A stretch of 64,000 nt of DNA, from contig CM065648.1 in assembly GCA_033220425.1 (NCBI GenBank), forward strand, positions 2,480,001 to 2,544,000, written 5' to 3'. The position numbers and the translations under genes are program-made. Origin of the DNA: Lepraria neglecta (lineage: Eukaryota; Ascomycota; Lecanoromycetes; Lecanorales; Stereocaulaceae). The notes below the pieces were generated by a model, which was not told the origin of the DNA, searched no databases, and saw only the letters and a program-made list of their open reading frames with translations. Of the stretch, positions 12,966 to 25,783 are shown piece by piece (the stretch's first letter is position 1; every line of letters begins with the position of its first letter).

Positions 12966-15900
12966 ATGTTCGTGCGAGCTTCAAGGCGAAGCTTGCAGAA
13001 TGATGCATTCAAGCAATCAGCCCCTAATGCCGAGATCCTACATCTTCCATTCTTGTGTCCGGCTTTGTTCACACGGCAAAGTCATGGTCGGAAGACATCG
13101 ACGACGTCCAAACCCTGGTCAAAATCAGAGCTAAAGCAACCTCGAGCAAGCGTCGCCAGACACACAATCGCCAACGCCCCCCAACATAGCAGAAGCCTTG
13201 CTTCTGCAGCTGCTCCCGAATATGAACCTCACCAAGACTATCACGTTCCCTGGGAGCCGACGTCGTATTCGAGACACAATGCTCCACCAAGCTTCAACGG
13301 GCAAAGTAAAGCCACCCTTCGGCCCTTCGATCCACATACATCGCCTATCATCATCAACGACACACTATCAACCTACCCAAAGAAGTTCCGGTCGATGGAC
13401 GCTATCAGTGGCGACATCAATGAGATTCACCAGACACTCCACGCATGCCTTCAAGTAGGTCGGCTTGAGCGAGCCGCCGGCTTGGTGCGAAGATTGAACC
13501 AAATATACAAGACCGATGCGCCCGGACTGCTAGCTGCGCATAACGATTATGTGAAAGAACTCTCCCATAGGATAGTCCAAACAGGCGACCAGCAGCTTCT
13601 TCAGGACTTACAGCGATGGTTTGAAGTGGAGCTGTGCGGCACTGGCGTCATGCCGACCGAAGTGACTTATGCATTGATGATACAGGCCAGTCTACAAGCT
13701 TCGGACGCGAAGAAAGCGCGCACCGTGAGAAGATATGTTGGGCTCGCAGAAAAGGCTGGACTCGTTGAGGAGACCATGGAGCTTTTATCGGCTCTTGAGA
13801 GGACAGGAGTGGCCAACGCCAATTCGACATCTGTATGTCATTGTATACGGATATGAAGGGTTATAGCTAATCTATGCTGGTAGACTGTCCCTTCCCAATC
13901 CCTATCAGAGTCCAATGGACCTTTAGCACAGGTTGCAGATGAGGCGCCAGAAGTTCCTCATACCGCATCAAATCGAACCTTAGAGGCAATACCAGAAGTC
14001 AGAAAGACACCACAGAAAGGTTATGGGCTTTTAACCCTGAAAAAGTCATTGGCCTTGTTACCAAATCCGGCAAATTTGACTCCTTCTGACTACTTGAATC
14101 GCACCATTGGTGAGAATGAAGAGCGTCAGAGGTCCCTAGAGAGAAATACGCTTGAAGCTGCCATGGAACGGTGGCAGGCAGAAGATGCACATCTCAAGAG
14201 CATAGGTGTCAACAGCGGGCTTTCAAAATCTACCATCGGTGGTATGATGTGGCAATGGCACGAAAAGTTGATCCTGGTGATTCGAGACGAAATCCGCAAG
14301 TCACATGAAGCTGAGAACAATGGGGCAAGAAGTAAGAGTGATCTGGACCGTTTACTCTGGGCTCCATATTTACAGTCGCTCGCACCCGATAAGATGTCTG
14401 CAGTGACCATTCTGACTGCCATGAAGTGTTGCAGTACCGACGCAGGGGATGAGAGGGGCCTCAGACTTCAGCATGTTGTCCTAAAAATTGGAGATGCGGT
14501 CCAGCATGAGTGCCTTGCGGAAAGACTCAGGAACAACAAAAGCCTTGCCAATTGGCGCGATCTTGCCAACATGACCAAAGGATCTACACAAAGGAACTCC
14601 CGTGCAAAGCTGGCCAATGAATCTATCTCGCTAGACTACGACCATTTGGAATGGGAGAAGGCTACCAGGATAAGACTCGGTGCCGTGCTACTTTCTCACC
14701 TGATGGACATTGCGAAGGTACAGGTCTCTCGCGAAGACCCTGTTACCAAAGAGAAGGTGTCGGAATCGCAGCCAGTCTTCTTTCATACATATCAATACAT
14801 TCTCGGAAAGCGCGTGGGCGTTGTTCGACTCAACTCGGCGGTCGTGGAAAGACTCGCCAGGGGTCCCGTTACCTCAGCGCTCGCAAAATATCTTCCTATG
14901 ATCGCTGAGCCCAGACCCTGGGTAGGATACCGCGAAGGCGGTTTCTTGGAACACTCAGTGCCTGTGGTGCGCATCGATTACTCCGACACGCACGCGAAAC
15001 GTTACGCTATAACGGCCTCTCAAAATGGAGACATGTCCCAGATATTTGCCGGTCTTGATATACTAGGCAAGACACCGTGGAAGATCAATCGTTATGTCTT
15101 CGACACAATGCTCAAAGTCTGGAATACGGGGAAGGCCTTTGCGAAAATTCCACCCGAAGACCCACCAAGCGAGTTTCCTGATGCACCGCCGGCGTCGAAC
15201 GAGCCAGGAGCGCGTGCAGCCTGGTTAAGACAACAGCGAGAATTCCATAACCACTGGTCAGGCCTCAGAAGTCAGAGATGTTTTCAGAATTTTCAACTAG
15301 AAGTCGCCCGAGCTTATCTGAATGAGACGTTTTACTTTCCGCACAACATTGATTTCCGTGGGCGTGCTTACCCTCTGGCACCCTTCATGAATCACATGGG
15401 ATCTGACAATTGTCGTGGACTATTGCTGTTCGCCAAAGGCAAAGAGCTCACAACGGAAGGACTTTGGTGGCTCAAAGTCCATCTTGCCAACGTTTATGGC
15501 TACGATAAAGCCAGCTTCAATGAGAGGCTGCAATTTACCGAAGACCATCGGGCCGAGATTTATGAATCGGCGACTAATCCTCTGGGTGGCTCTCGATGGT
15601 GGTTGGATGCCGAAGACCCTTGGCAGTGTCTAGCAGCCTGCAACGAGTTGAAGAATGCCCTCGACTTGCCCGACCCAACCCGTTACGTGTGCCAACTCCC
15701 TATACATCAGGACGGTACCTGCAATGGCTTGCAACATTACGCAGCGCTTGGTGGTGACGTTGCAGGTGCCCAGCAGGTCAACCTTGAACCGGGTCAACGC
15801 CCATCCGACGTATATACTGGTGTTGCTGAGATAGTCAAAGCCAAGATTGCAGAACATGCTGTCCAAGGCAACGAGCTAGCGAAAGCCTTGGAAGGCAAGA

Positions 15901-17372
15901 TATCAAGGAAAATAGTCAAGCAGACAGTGATGACTAATGTCTACGGCGTCACATTTGTGGGTGCTAAGAGGCAGGTCCAAAGACAACTTGATGATCTGTT
16001 CCCCGATTTCCCCGATACCCGGCCTGTGAATCGTCGATTGGCGGCATCATACATCGCGAAGGAAATTTTTACAGGTCTTTCGTCCATGTTCACGGGGGCC
16101 CATGACATACAATACTGGCTCACAGATTGCGCTGCAAGGATCTCTGAATCAATTGCCCCGGAGCAAGTAGCATACCTGGGAAACATTGCGAAAGGTGTAA
16201 AAGTGCCAAGCCAGTTCAAGTCGAAGACTTTGAAAGGAACACCCAAGAACGACATCGCTGCTTTCAAATCGAGCGTCGTCTGGACCACACCCCTCAAAAT
16301 GCCAGTTGTGCAACCGTACCGAAAAGAAACTTCACGCCGAATCAGTACCCACTTACAGAAAATCAGCATCCTGGGTAAATCAGCTGCAGATCCGGTCCAC
16401 AAAGCCAAACAGGTTCAAGCGTTCCCTCCCAATTTTATCCACTCCTTAGACGCTACGCATATGTTTCTCACTGCCCTCAAGTGCGATGAAGTCGGTCTTA
16501 CCTTCGCAGCAATCCATGACTCCTTCTGGACGCATGCTGGAGACGTCGACACTATGAACAGAATCATCCGCGACGCTTTCATAAGAATGCACTCTGAAGA
16601 CATTATCGGACGGCTCTCAGCCGAGTTCAAAGCCAGATACAAAGACTTCATGCACCTAGCAAGCGTTCCTTCCGACAGTCCCATCGGACAGAAAATTTTG
16701 GCATGGCGCAGGGACGAATATAGATTGAAGAAAATTAAGCAGACGGCAGAAACTAAGACTAGAAAGTTAGACGCTCGAAAATGGGATGAGATGCTCCTCG
16801 AACATCGCCGTATGACACTGCTCGCCTCTGAAGATCCGCAGGAACGAGAAGAAGGCGAGAAAATGATTACGCCTGGGAGGATCTTCGATGAAGCTGCCGA
16901 TGAGAAGGCATTAGCCCCCACGGATGTCAAGATCGCTACTATTGGTGGGATGTCTCCAAGTACGGCGGACTCTAGCATGAGATCAGCCAAGTTGAAAGCC
17001 AATCAACAGATTGAAGTCGGTGATCTTGAGAATGCAGAAGCCGCAGAGTCTGCTACTGGTGAAGGCGTGGCCGCTATTACCTCAGAAGCTGGTCTTGAGA
17101 CGCCTGAGGCTGCTGAAGCTGTAGCTGTTGAAGATGATCTAGAGGACGCCGATGTTGAGGCTAACCATGAAGACGAAGAGCTTGATCTCAAAGTAGATGA
17201 GAAAAAGAAGAAAAAGTATGCCAAGGTCTGGTTGTGGTTGCCGTTGACGTTCCCGCCGGTTCCGAAGAAGGTATGCAGCATCTCCAAATTCTTCTTCTGA
17301 ACAAGACTGACAACAAGCTAGGGAGATTTCGATGTGACTAGGCTCAAGAACAGCCAATATTTCTTCTCGTAG
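12966..17372 (+). CDS. RPO41: Mitochondrial DNA-directed RNA polymerase, T7-like
   Basis: Single-subunit polymerase that transcribes mitochondrial DNA. Three exons: 12966-13832, 13884-17270 and 17322-17372, with 51-nt introns at 13833-13883 and 17271-17321, giving 1434 residues (yeast Rpo41 has 1351). The last short exon is supported by its product GDFDVTRLKNSQYFFS, the usual C-terminus of fungal homologues; reading on without splicing would end in an unrelated tail. The N-terminus (MFVRASRRSLQ) is Arg-rich without acidic residues, as in a mitochondrial presequence. The exon 1 middle (about residues 150-290) is helical and PPR-like, as expected for the N-terminal domain. Catalytic motifs are intact: NIDFRGRAYPL, motif A HQDGTCNGLQHY, motif B RKIVKQTVMTNVYG, FPPNFIHSLDATHM, and motif C HDSFWTHAGD. 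A lineage-specific acidic insert with a Lys run lies near 17030-17220. Confidence 0.95.
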
Positions 17373-18850
17373 AGAATTCTACTGTTACTTAAATTTCTTG
17401 TTCTATATAGGGTCCAATTGGGAGGAATTTGATGTATGTATAGAAGAGCGTGCATTGCATGGCATGGCACAGCATAGCGTGGATTCTGGCTCTTCAACGT
17501 ATGTACAGGAGCGAGTGATTCGAATGTAGTGTAGTGTTAACAATACTATATCATACCTAGTATATAATCCCGATCTTCTTTCGCTGGCGGTGGCACTGTT
17601 ACCAATGTCTTGCATGTCTGTACCCGAATTCTGTAGAGCGAGGAACGATGTGTGCGTAGTTCAACATACCTGAATATGGCGTCGCTCCTGCCCTTGGAGG
17701 AGCAGGGGAAGCTACATTTTCACACCGTAATGCGATGATTTCATATCAGTTGTGATCTTGAAAGAGCAAAGAGGCTAGGTTTTTCAAGGTCAAACAATCT
17801 TGCAAATTGCACCCTTGATATATTTGAAAAAGCAGGCAATATCACATCTGCGGCTCGACATATTTGTCGAGTGCATTGGTCAAAACTCTAGCAGCGTTGA
17901 TGTATGGAAATTTGCTGCTCATCTAGCCTAGGATCATATCAAGTGTGAGCTTGGAAGAGCGGATTCTAGGGTTTTTGTTACTCAATTCGAGTGCCTCAAA
18001 CCCTCAAGATCGATCGATGGTCCCCGCTGCGTGGAAGGTACTCAAGCAAATATAACGCCGCAAAAGGATCCGCTTTTCTTGGACTTTGCTTAATTCAGAA
18101 GCTGGAACCACTTCTCTCAACCCGTTCCGTCATGATATTACAGGGACATACTGATATCCGGTTAGCAGACAGCCCCTACACCGAGACCAGTCCCCGAAGA
18201 ATGCTGCACTCCCTGTCATGGTCAATTGCTCGAGTGCTATGCAGTCGGCTGTGAGGGTCTCTGCGTGATGAACAACAGAGTTTTTGCGATACTCTACGAT
18301 CTGCTACGTTCAGTGGATGTGGAAAAGGCGTAGGGTCTGAGGTTATGGACTAAGATGGAGACAATATGTGGGAAGACAGTCTTTGGCCATTGAGATGCTT
18401 TACTATTTTGGGCCTTTCCTGCCCTTTGCTAAGCTTACTGCGCAGCGGCTGTCACTTACTACATAGTTATTAGAGCTTGTGTCTTTGATGACATATATTC
18501 ATCGGCTTATCTCTGTCAATGAGTCTTCATTCTCTGGTCAACGCACAGAAATGGGCTTGAATAAATTACAATGCGGTGATCCAAATTCTTGTTTCTTCCT
18601 TTTTGAGCCCTAAAAGCCTCCAACCTGCCCAAATCCAACTCCAATTCCAGAACACTGTTCCAAACACTTAAATGGAGAAGCGATAGCATTGGTAAACCTC
18701 AACCGGTGCCTGAGGCGCTTGAAAATGCAAAGCGCAGCTATGCAGAGGCTACTGACAGTATCTTGATGACTCAGGACGTCAATAGTCGGCGATGGACAAG
18801 GCTCTCAAGGGCTGTCAACGAGCCCTCGAAGCCGACTCTGTCATGCTGTG
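17373..18850. other. Gene-free stretch
   Basis: About 1.5 kb of intermediate composition. Short frames only, none with a recognisable domain. It contains one degenerate direct repeat (17741-17784 and 17934-17976). Confidence 0.5.
17741..17976. repeat. Degenerate 44-bp direct repeat pair
   Basis: 17741-17784 and 17934-17976 share the order TCATATC, TGTGA, CTTG, AAGAGC, CTAGG and TTTTT, with scattered substitutions, 193 bp apart. Origin unknown; it may be chance or a mobile-element remnant. Confidence 0.35.
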
Positions 18851-20208
18851 TTATTGGCGCCGGACGAGTTGAATGCAACCTGGATACTCGGAAAGACCAC
18901 CAAAACATTCATAAGGGCTGTAGACAGGTTTGTAGATAGTCTCATTGGTCTGATCTGTGAAAAACCATTCGACACCTTCAGAGACGTTCGATAACATGGT
19001 AATATTCGATGACATGGTAACAATCGATGTCGAGAAAATAGTGGCAGATTCGTTGATGTAAATACCATAGAATTGCAGGATCGAAATGTTGGCTTGGGTG
19101 ACGGAAATGTCGAAGCAATTGCGAGCACTTGATTGCAACGCATATCCTTGACCCGAAGCGATGGTCAAACACACCAATGGTAAGTGAATTGTGCAATTGC
19201 AGAAGCCGTAAGAGTAGAGGGGGTCATAATTGGATAGCGGGACGTTCGCATAGCCGCAGAGGCATCCACGCTCGCAGGTTGGCCAGCCACTTGGGTCCTG
19301 TGCGAGGAAGTTCATATCTGTATCCTCCCAATTATCATATGTATCGTTGGTGAGCTCGGTATGGGCCGGGACGCTAAGGCCTTGATCTTTGTACACAGAG
19401 CCTTGTTGCGATCCAGTCAAACTTTCGCCGTTGGTATAAGTGGTGTTGGTACATGCGAATGAGATATTTTAGTTCCTACTGCATGCAGAGGCTTCGTATT
19501 AGCTAAATGCATTTGCGGCATGGGCCACTACGTCTTCCTATCCCTTGATGTAGAAACCGCAGGACCTTGGTTTATTAAGTCTGATAATTACGTTATTCGA
19601 TGGTATTGTTAGGACCACTTCCTCGATATAATAAGGCAGAAAATCCAATACCCACAATTGTTTGTGAAATCCGCTGGCTTCGTAGTCGTCAAAGTCTGCA
19701 ATTTCGTACTTGTTGTTGAGTACGTATAGGTAGCACCCAGATCGAAGGCGGCTTTGAGCGCATCGTTTCCTCCTCCAACATCAACACCGCCGTTGAAAGC
19801 ATAAATGTTCGTAATAGCCAGGCTTTTTGTGAATGTACAAATCTCGCCTTGGTTACAGAAAGAACTTGGAAATGGTACTTCCGGTCCATAGAACCAATAT
19901 AGATATTATTCGCAGTAGGCTAAGCAGTGTTCCTTATAGTCCTTACTTTGCTGACAACTAGTGGGACTTGCGGGTGACCATGGACAATCGCCATTAACCT
20001 AATAGGATTAGGTCAGCTATAGTGTATGATGAGCCTTTCATGGACGGCATTAAGAGAGGACACTGACCACGTACAGAGGCTGATTATTGGGATTAATACA
20101 ATCTGATGCAGGAGCACGTGGTTAGAGCGCAGGCAAAGACGATCGTTCATAAGCTGACCGGATTCCCAGAGCACCCAGCAAAGAGGACACTATCTGACCA
20201 GCCAGCAT
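18851..20208 (-). pseudogene. Broken gene for a secreted Cys-rich protein of unknown function
   Basis: A coding frame runs from ATG 20208 to the stop at 18851 but is interrupted. The start encodes a short hydrophobic segment like a signal peptide. Cys-rich exons follow (CINPNNQPLYV, then a GTCAGT-TTAG intron, then NGDCPWSPASP and SFCNQGEICTF). The 3' part (19420-18851) is open for 189 codons and has many N-glycosylation sites and Cys residues, such as CERGCLCGY. Breaks: TAA at 20122-20124 and 19906-19908, a one-base shift near 19632-19645, TAG at 19538-19540, and TAA at 19499-19501 and 19469-19471. Every stop is TAA or TAG and could be CAA or CAG with one C-to-T change at CpA, the preferred RIP context. 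The segment 19538-19469 could instead be an unrecognised intron, but the first two stops and the shift would remain. The protein family itself is not named with confidence. Confidence 0.6.
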
Positions 20209-20817
20209 ATTGCAAGTGAGGAAGTTGACTGAAATGGACAATTTGGGAGTCTCTTGTTCTTTTCGTGTGGGAAGAATTTCTCATCGTGTTCTCTTAAGAG
20301 GACACTGTGCCTTTTCATTTGTTCAGAGACGGTATATCGTTTGGATTGATTTTTTTCTGGCGGTTGTAATGCAAACAGCGCTGACTGGGTCTGCTAAAAA
20401 TGAGCGAAGGAAGGTGAAACGTGTAGATGACATCTGAGATGAGCATGCAGGGGTTATTAGTTGTCAGCCTTGCTCATTGGTGTACCGACGAAATAGAACG
20501 GACCTGTGTGTTCTTGAAGCGTCGCATATTCCGTGAACGAAACGCTGTATGAACAATAGAGGCGGTTTATCCGTGAACGCGTAAAGCGGAATGCTCGCCA
20601 TGGTCGTCGCCCTCAAAATCTTGAAGGCTATTGCTTGGCACTGCGATACTAGGGAGCATAGAACGAGTCCATCAAGTCCTCATTAGACTTGTTACAATCT
20701 GGTTGCTTAATTGCTCTTTATGCGATTCCATTATCTATCCCCGTTGGTCTACATGCAGATTTTGCTAGCAAACAGACGGAGATGTCTATTAGTACTCCAT
20801 AGATTCCTATCTCTTAG
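20209..20817. other. Gene-free stretch
   Basis: Upstream region of the broken secreted-protein gene. No supported gene, repeat or RNA is visible. Confidence 0.5.
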
Positions 20818-21620
20818 CTAGTCAGTCAATTGAGTGCTTTTTGCCATTGCAACAAGACTTCTCCCTCGAAATCTGGGCCTCATTATATTCATTTTCGTGG
20901 CCTCCCGGGCCCCACCTCTCTTCCTCTTCTTCCTCCCATGTCCTATCCTCTTTGATTGGACCCCCTCCCCTGCGACGCAAGTGACCGTCTGGCTTGCATG
21001 CTCAGCCCGTCCAATCAGCTCAACTCTATGCTTCCAACTGCTGCTAAGATCGTAGGAGTATTTTAATTTGGCGTCTTCGTACCTCCGATCTTCGAGTAGT
21101 GTATAGAGAGTCGTAGTCTTGCTCTTGCGTGAACCAAAAATGTCATCCAGAGGCTCTGACACCATGCGGTACTTCCAGTACCAATCGCCCCTGTAGTTAT
21201 ATTCCACTGAGAAAGCTCAAGCGTGAATGTTTTGCCAATCGAATGCTGCTTGAATGGCCAGATTGAGATTGTACAGAGTCAATGATGGAGGGCACGAGAA
21301 GACTCCACAGACTATTTGATTGCGCAAGCTGATTTTCAGGATATAGTTGAGCATTCCAGGCCCAGGTATCTCGGAAATGGTGCAAGGTTGCTGACGGATG
21401 ACCTTGGCAGCAGTGGCTGACGCACTAGGACGTACACGCATTTCTTCCTCGGGATCAGAATCTTCTGAACAGCTTTCATAGCGCTGCTGCTTGCACTGGT
21501 CCAGTGATTTGAATCTGCTGAGTCCAGCCCTGATGCTTTTGGCATCGGAAATTCGGAATTCCACGGCCCTGCTGCAAGTCTGCCTTCGTAGCCTCGGAAA
21601 TTCGCAGACTTGTTGAACAC
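20818..21620 (-). pseudogene. Broken gene for a plasmid pRiA4b ORF-3-like (PF07929-type) protein
   Basis: The domain is recognised from YILKISLRNQIVCGVFSCPPSLTL followed by LAIQAAFDWQNIHA, and after the break from FSVEYNYRGDWYWKYR, DRRYEDAKLKYSYDLSSSWKH and TVTCVAGEG. These match the strand-helix order of the family (ILKISL, LAIQAAFDW.. H, YxYDFGD-like YSYDLSSSW). One TGA (about 21217-21219) lies exactly where an aromatic residue is usual after the His, so TGG to TGA is the simplest explanation. After VAGEG a G-run near 20963-20967 seems one base short: the neighbouring frame reads an acidic Glu-rich tail to a TGA at 20822, while the actual frame becomes basic and stops at 20818. The start is unclear; no ATG with good context opens the frame. 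The function of the family is unknown. Confidence 0.6.
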
Positions 21621-21731
21621 TTCACGGGCCTCGTTTAATGGCTCCTTTTCGTCATCGTTGGCTGTGCATCTGTCGTACTCGATTGTATGATAGGCCCATT
21701 CAAGGCCGTTTGAGTTTTTGGTCGGAGGATG

Positions 21732-22217
21732 TCATGTTCCCGCAACATACACGGCTTTCGGGAGTTTTGGCTTCCTTGCAGTGCCCAAGATCTCGACACT
21801 GATATTCCAGCGGTACGGCTTGCAAGTTTCTACGACATAGCTAATCACAAAATTAGAAGGGAGGAAGAAGTAAGGGCGAGCATGACTTTGGGACGTGAGA
21901 CGCGTTTGGTAAATCGACATAGCTGGTATGTACATTTCCATGTTAAGTAATAACATCACGGCGATATCGAAGATGTCGCATTCCCTTGGCATCTTCGGAG
22001 CTCACGATAATTGTCTGTTTGTCCCTGGGGCCTGGTCTATTAGCACTCCTTTGGTGCCATCACAGTCGTTGGTCGTATCGTATTTGGAGCGGGCAAAGAT
22101 TTCAAGCAACGACTTTCGAGCTCCGACAGACGGAGAAACGGAATACTTCGCAGCCCCCAGGAGCTGACAGCGCTCGACTTCGATTGCAAATCGGAGTAGT
22201 AACAGAGAGGATACCAT
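21732..22217 (-). pseudogene. Possible broken ORF, function unknown
   Basis: From ATG 22217 the frame is open to the stop at 21732 except for one TGA at 22002-22004, about 162 codons in all. Both halves have normal amino-acid composition and no low complexity, which is why it is noted. It could equally be a chance frame. No domain is recognised. Confidence 0.25.
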
Positions 22218-22429
22218 TGTGAAAGAGCGAATTGTGGACAATTCTTACTACAGAAGTCTTTGAATTTGTAGAGTCTACCACGGTTCAGCTGTCAAGAGGC
22301 GCGTTTTCCAACTCGAAACACTTCATATTCGCAATCTACTGCTTTCGGATCTATCAAATAGACTAACTCCCGTTCAATCTCTCTCATACCATGCCTGGTC
22401 AGAGACCAACATCCACCTTCTCTTCTTCA

Positions 22430-23025
22430 TCAAACATACTCAACCAGCAACTCCACATTCGAACATCCATCCGGTGTACTAGTGGTCTTCGGCTTGTAGA
22501 ACAACTGCACCGCTGGCCCATAAAGGAGCGTCTTATTGCAAGCTAACATCATCAGCTCGACCGCTCCTCATCCCCTTCCGATGAACGAAGCACTCACCAT
22601 AAAATCCCCTACTCTGCCGATTATGATACTTCAGCACTCCTCTCTCAACAAAAACTCCCTTCGTCCCATTCCCCCCCTTAATTTCAACATGATTGTAACT
22701 TGCATTGACCTGCTGAATTACAAACCCATACTGCGGATTGCCATTGCCAATATCATATACCAAGTGTGTCTCATGCTCGGCGAATTCGGCCGCTGTGCTG
22801 TTCAGGTAGCCGACGATGCCGGAGCCTTGCGTGTTGTTTTTTACGAAGACTGCGTAGTCAAAGGCTGGCTAGATGTGATAGGAGGAGAGGTAGAGGTTGT
22901 TGAAAGAGGAGTTTGGGGGCGTAAGGACACGGGACTTTAGTTTGAATGAGGGGGAGTTGAGGATGGGTTGTGATGGGATCGCGGGGGTTGAGGCTAGGAG
23001 GGTGAGGCTGGGGGAGCTTCTTCAT
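22430..23025 (-). pseudogene. Broken gene for a small secreted fungal protein
   Basis: ATG 23025 opens MKKL, then an extra C in a C-run (about 23008-23012) throws it out of frame. The neighbouring frame continues as a hydrophobic signal-peptide core (SLTLLASTPAIPS) and then an extracellular-type domain. That frame meets one TAG at about 22867-22869, where a CAG would fit. Exon 1 ends at 22598 with a GTGAGT donor; the intron is 22543-22597; exon 2 (22542-22430) reads ACNKTLLYGPAVQLFYKPK and ends SNVELLVEYV. Size (about 180 residues), two Cys in the C-terminal half and several NxT/S sites resemble small secreted fungal proteins of the DUF7907 kind; that family call is weak. Confidence 0.55.
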
Positions 23026-24057
23026 GGTGCTGGATGAGAAGAGTTCCAAAGGGGAGAATGAGATGAGATTGTGGAAGGGACCGATGGTATGTGGTGAGGA
23101 TATAAGGTAGATTTGTACTGCTCAATCTTGACCTCGAGATGATTACTGATAGTCAGATTGCACTAGTAAGAGACCAGAACGCGACTTGTCAAGCACACGA
23201 CAGGCTCAGACCCTCACGCTTTTGTAGGCAGACAATTGCAGCGATTGCGTGTTTATGATGGGATCAGATTCACAGACCCGTTGCTAGAAAATAGCCATCT
23301 GCATCAGGTGACACTCTCTACCTTACACTTGATTAGTGCATGACCGGCGAGTCTCGGTGTTAAACGAGCGACGAGAAGGTCAGATGACATCGAACGAAAG
23401 CCATGAGGGTGGCAAATACAGCTACTTATATCTCGAAAAGCGTTCGAGTCTGACTATGTGCTTGTGTGGGTTGCTCATCTTCAAGGGACCGACCTATTCC
23501 AATCGGAGTAAGGGTGCTGGAAGGTGGTATTTGAACCCAGTGAAGCTGGAATAGTGGCACTTGATGCTCCTTCGACCCCGGAAAGTATTCTGTTTCCAAC
23601 GGATTCTCGTATAATATATGCATCTACGCGTAAACCCATCGCTCGTAGCCGTCCGGTTCCAGCCGTGAAAGCGTATTCGGAAGGTAAGGCACCATCAACG
23701 TCAAGCAGGAAAAGTAGTGAATGCTGCCCTCTTGGTCCTTTAAAGTTAGAATATTCAGAGCGATCTCCTTCTAAGGTTGATGCTTTTTATCACTCATGCG
23801 ATTCGTCATGATCTTAACTTTCCGACTAGCTCCTGTTTTGAGATGGGTGCTTTTGCCCCTCTGTTGAGCAGTAAACCTGTCAGTCTCAGAAGAGTACGTT
23901 TTTGAAATGCCTATTTTTGATGCTCTCCAGAGCTGGGAAGTTGCCAAATTTCCGCAACTGTCTCTATGTAGTCGTAGCGTTTGCTTCTCATCCCAGCTCT
24001 AATACTGTTGGATGCAAATAAAGAACCATTTCACATTAGCGAGGCTTCCTGATCCTT
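23026..24057. other. Gene-free stretch
   Basis: About 1 kb with only short frames. I see no domain, RNA gene or clear repeat here. Confidence 0.45.
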
Positions 24058-24728
24058 GCATTTGCAGATTTGGCAGAACCGTCAGATCTGGAAGCCATCG
24101 TCGAAAATGGCCTAGCTGCTCTGTCAACAACTCCAAAATGGAACTATAGATCTCTCCGACTCCACGACTACCCAGCAGATACACGAAATTACAGAGAAAG
24201 CGATGCAAGCACTTCCCCGACTACGGATGCGGGGAATGGCGCGCCCCAGTCGCAGAAATGCCTGATGTCCAAGTTTCGAATCTTCGAAAATGGTCGTATT
24301 CGCCGTCTGGAATATGTTTTATCGAGAAATAGGATGCATCTGGACAGTCAGGTGGGTCTTGGTTTGACTCAAATATCATGACTGGCCTGCTGACCACGGC
24401 GCTGCTAGCAATACTCCCTCAAAGCGGATCTACTACACAAGGTAGAAAAGATACAGATCCAAGTAGAATGGCAACTTTCACAAATGGTGCCAACGAAACC
24501 CAGAAACAGTCTCTCGGACCGATGTACGGCAACAGCGAAATTCGCATCTCACTCGTCAAAAACCCTGACTGTCTATGCCGTAGCGCCGGCAGTGCTCTTG
24601 CACGCTGGGGTGTCGATGTCGTAAAAGGGAAAGATCTGGCTGTCACGTTGTTGGCAAGTCCGATGGGTAAGAGTCTTTATCTGAAGTTGGAGTTTCAGAA
24701 AATTAGTGTTGTGAAAGGTCCAGCTTGA
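24058..24728 (+). pseudogene. Possible ORF remnant, function unknown
   Basis: Two overlapping frames (24070-24381 and 24378-24728) could be exons of one short gene: a GTGGGT donor at about 24351 follows DSQ, and CAAAG near 24424 could accept. The products (EPSDLEAIVENGLAALS.. and NSEIRISLVKNPDCLCRS..) have normal composition but no recognised domain, and no good start codon is present. Treat as tentative. Confidence 0.2.
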
Positions 24729-25783
24729 TGAAGAAGACGAAATAATCTAGATACGTGCTATAGCCTACGCATCGATGCGTGGCCGATGCGTGGTGTAAAG
24801 GGAGGCAGTATCGTGGCAGGGCCGACCAGAATGTGCAGCCCAACCCTTTTTGTAAACGCAGGCACTCGGGGTTTTTAGCGTGAGCGAGGAGCTGGAAACG
24901 GCAAGATTGTTTTTCAGTGGAGCAAAATTTTCGAGACCTTGCTGGAAATGCGCACATGGTGGCAAAACTTCCTTATGGAGAGAGCAGAGATGTAGAGAAT
25001 TCTTCATCAGCGTGAGCAGAGAACAGCGACTGCACTTGCCTTTACTAGAGAAAAAAATCTCAGGATGCTGCTTCAATCTAAATTTAATGAGATTTCTGCC
25101 GGCTCTGAACCTGTCGAGAAAGTCACTAACCCATACTCCTCGTGAGCAGATGTTATATCACTTCCAGCTGCACTTGGGCGGTAGCAAATTGTTGTCCTTT
25201 GAGGGTGAACAGAGATTTAATTAGTGATTGTGTCCTTTGCTAATCTTGCATCAAGTTTGTACACACGCCATAGTGCTGGCCATCGGCAGTGTTTCTCGAT
25301 ATATGTAATCTTGTTCAGAAGTACCTTGCTTGCCAATGGGCATGTGTCTTGCGAGTTTCGGTAAGACAAGCGCCAGCTTCGCTCAGAAGCAAAGCATACA
25401 TTCACTTTGAGCCGAGCTAACTTTCCCACTTTAGCTGCTGCTAAGAAGTACCACCTCAATCTGTCTTTCCATATACAACATCCGCCTCAATTGCAATTTC
25501 TTCTTCCGCTTGACCATCTTAGGACCATCAGGCATGGAGGACGAGAGCTGCAATTGCAAATTGAATGTAGCTCCTGCCTTCCAAAAGGGAGCGGTGTTCC
25601 TGCCTGATGGATGCCGGGTCTTTTGTTTATCTCTAAAGTTCGTTGGATCTGAACTTCAACTTTCATTGAACTTCCGCTCATTGTTCATCGGACTTCCACT
25701 CATTTCTCGCATAGCGGTATCATTTACAGCATCCATTGAACTACGCAAATTTAGCATTCTTCATCTACATCGCCCCCGCAAAA
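24729..25783. other. Gene-free stretch
   Basis: About 1 kb between two remnants. No supported gene. The motif GCGTGAGC appears at 24877 and near 25009 with purine-rich surroundings, but no longer repeat could be built by eye. Confidence 0.4.

Noticed and set aside
14126-17287. Several long minus-strand frames opposite RPO41
   Set aside because: Antisense shadows of a clearly conserved coding sequence.
17271-17300. RPO41 ending in VCSISKFFF
   Set aside because: Intron read-through; the spliced exon gives the conserved GDFDV..QYFFS terminus.
22858-23049. Pro/Leu-rich minus-strand frame from ATG 23025
   Set aside because: It is the out-of-frame reading after the extra C; the neighbouring frame gives a signal peptide and a sensible protein.
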